Source: Synechococcaceae cyanobacterium (GTDB lineage Bacteria; Cyanobacteriota; Cyanobacteriia; PCC-6307; Cyanobiaceae). From it: a DNA stretch of 64,000 nucleotides. Shown here piece by piece: positions 62,709 through 64,000 of the stretch. The stretch spans positions 1 through 64,000 of the forward strand of contig CANCJV010000014.1 of the NCBI GenBank assembly GCA_947378425.1, in the 5' to 3' direction. Below the pieces are notes generated by a model. That model saw only the letters and a list, made by a program, of their open reading frames with translations, was not told the DNA's origin and did not search any database. The number at the start of each line of letters is the position of its first letter. Position 1 is the first letter of the stretch. The position numbers and the translations under genes were made by a program.

Positions 62709-64000
62709 TCAGTAGCTCGTGGGCGCGAAGGCGTAGCCCTGGCCTCGGAACAGCCGCAGACAGGCCGCCACCGGCTCCGGGTCGTAGTGGAGGCCACACT
62801 CCGCCTCCACGGTGGCCAGGGCCGCCGCGATTCCCAGGGAATGGCGGTACGGGCGGTTGGTGGCCATCGCTTCCACCGTGTCGGCGACGGCCAGGATGCG
62901 CGCCTCCAGGCAGATCTGATCTCCCTTCAGGCCCCGGGGGTAGCCGCTGCCATCGAGGCGTTCGTGGTGTTGCCGCACCGCTTCAGCCACGGGCCAGGGG
63001 AACTGGATCGAGCGCAGCGCCTCGTAACCGGCTTCGGCATGGGTGCGCACCAGGGCCAGCTCCTGGGGTGACAGGCGGGTCGGTTTGGTGAGGATCTCGG
63101 CGGGGATCGTGAACTTGCCGACGTCATGGACCAGGCCGCTGATGCGGATCCCCTCCACCTGCTGGGGTGAGAGCTTCATCTCGGTGGCGATCGCACTGGC
63201 CAGGGCGGAGACCCGCAGCTCATGGCCGGCGGTGTAGGGATCGCGAGCTTCGTTGAGGGAGACCAGGGCGCCGACGATCTGATGCAGGCTCTGCAGCACC
63301 TCGCCCTGGTAGCGCAGGGCCAGCAGCTCGGCGGCGCGCCGATCGGAGATGTCGCGGATGTTGCACTGAATCACGGCGGTCACACCGGCGTCGTAGCTGT
63401 TGCTGACGAACTCCACCTCCCGGATCTGGCCGTTCGCCGTCTGCAGCATCAGGTTGTCGTGGCGCACGTAGCCCTGCTGCTGCAGCGCCCTGAAGATCTC
63501 CAGGGCCCCCTGTTGGTCGTGGAAGACGCCCAGTTCCCAGAGTTGCTTGCCCAGTAACTCCTGTGGTGCCATCCCCAGCAGCTCACAGATGAACGGATTG
63601 GCCTCGAGGATGCGGCCGCTGTCGGCCTCGAGGATGAAGATGCCATCCTGCGCTGTTTCAAACAGGCCCCGATAGCGCTCTTCACTGGTGATCAGCGCCC
63701 GCCGGCCCCTGGCTTCGCCGATCGCCCGGATCACGGTGGGCCCGAGTTTGTCGAGCTGATGCTTGAACACATAGTCCACGGCTCCCTGCCGCAGGGCGCT
63801 CAGGGCCGCGGCTTCGGAAATGGTGCCCGAAACGAACAGGAACGGCACCTCAGGCGCCAGCTCCCGGGCGATCTGCAGCGCCCGCGCCCCGGAGAACTCC
63901 GGCAGGGTCCAGTCCGCCAGGATGGCGTCCGGCAGCTGCTGGCGGAGGGCGGCGCGCAAGCCGTGCTCGGTGGCGATGGCCCGGATGGCCGGCTTCAAGC
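62709..64000 (-). CDS. response regulator-PAS-HD-GYP protein (5' partial)
   Basis: A c-di-GMP phosphodiesterase-type signalling protein that runs off the right window edge, so its first residues are missing. The visible part has a receiver domain (ADWTLPEFSGARALQIA with the phosphoacceptor Asp, FLFVSGTISEAAALSALRQGAVDYVFK), a PAS domain (YRGLFETAQDGIFILEADSGRILEANPFICELLGMAPQELLG), and a C-terminal HD-GYP domain (GLVHDVGKFTIPAEIL, RTHAEAGYEALRSI, VRQHHERLDGSGYPRGLKGDQI, ARILAVADTVEAMATNRPYR). The HD, HH and GYP motifs are intact. Confidence 0.92.
   Translation of the reverse strand, partial: LKPAIRAIATEHGLRAALRQQLPDAILADWTLPEFSGARALQIARELAPEVPFLFVSGTISEAAALSALRQGAVDYVFKHQLDKLGPTVIRAIGEARGRRALITSEERYRGLFETAQDGIFILEADSGRILEANPFICELLGMAPQELLGKQLWELGVFHDQQGALEIFRALQQQGYVRHDNLMLQTANGQIREVEFVSNSYDAGVTAVIQCNIRDISDRRAAELLALRYQGEVLQSLHQIVGALVSLNEARDPYTAGHELRVSALASAIATEMKLSPQQVEGIRISGLVHDVGKFTIPAEILTKPTRLSPQELALVRTHAEAGYEALRSIQFPWPVAEAVRQHHERLDGSGYPRGLKGDQICLEARILAVADTVEAMATNRPYRHSLGIAAALATVEAECGLHYDPEPVAACLRLFRGQGYAFAPTSY

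Noticed and set aside
61993-62715. Plus-strand frame across the ho upstream region
   Set aside because: Arg/Pro/Ala-rich noise; a better-supported gene lies at 62324-62692 in another frame.

Overview
The window is about 64 kb of very GC-rich DNA from a cyanobacterium. It looks most like a Synechococcus/Cyanobium-type picocyanobacterium. The evidence is NdhL of the cyanobacterial NDH-1 complex, a cytochrome c6-like protein, a plant/cyanobacterial-type GGPP synthase, a group-2 sigma-70 factor, a PsiE-family protein, the five-subunit bidirectional Hox hydrogenase, heme oxygenase for bilin synthesis, and an intron-less tRNA-Leu(UAA). Genus is an inference; no marker such as 16S rRNA lies in the window.

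Layout. 1-13.6 kb: mostly housekeeping genes (an ABC ATPase with an altered Walker A, nitroreductase, sugar-type ABC permease, PGM1-related ATP-grasp ligase, SemiSWEET, PgpH-like c-di-AMP phosphodiesterase, FolD, CrtE, PAP2-like protein, RecD-like helicase), interrupted at 1.4-2.8 kb by a decayed membrane-protein locus. 13.6-17 kb: a gene-poor, decaying stretch with a PPC/DUF296 protein, an ArsR regulator, a broken methyltransferase and an 18-bp tandem repeat. 17-36.7 kb: an MscS channel with a Fur-family regulator, a QueD-like protein, HisIE, a DUF1460 protein lacking its expected cysteine, the ZnuA-ZnuC-ZnuB metal transporter behind a palindromic Fur/Zur-like site, a metalloprotease, a sigma factor, small exported proteins, a Nif11-cupin fusion, a second Nif11 protein, cytochrome c6, a beta-barrel protein, TrpA, and the ndhL-DUF3007 pair. 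tRNA-Leu(UAA) follows.

37-62 kb is the most coherent part. It holds hoxEFUYHW, hypA, hypB, hypF and hypC, then two overlapping c-di-GMP enzymes on the other strand, then nifJ, a dihydroorotate-dehydrogenase-like gene, hypD and hypE, and finally ho and hemN. Together these encode a bidirectional NAD(P)/ferredoxin-linked [NiFe] hydrogenase with a complete HypABCDEF plus HoxW maturation set, pyruvate:ferredoxin oxidoreductase as an electron source, and the tetrapyrrole enzymes (HemN, heme oxygenase) that cyanobacteria use at low oxygen. I read it as a dark/micro-oxic fermentation and tetrapyrrole island.

Several genes of this island carry in-frame tandem repeats (12-, 15- or 18-bp units): hypB has a roughly 190-residue Pro/His-rich linker, hypC and hypF carry pentapeptide-period insertions, hoxW has a pentapeptide-period N-terminal extension, and hoxE has a duplicated C-terminal hexapeptide. 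A small NTF2/SnoaL-like gene inside the island is broken at a perfect 26-bp inverted repeat. The window ends inside a response regulator-PAS-HD-GYP protein.
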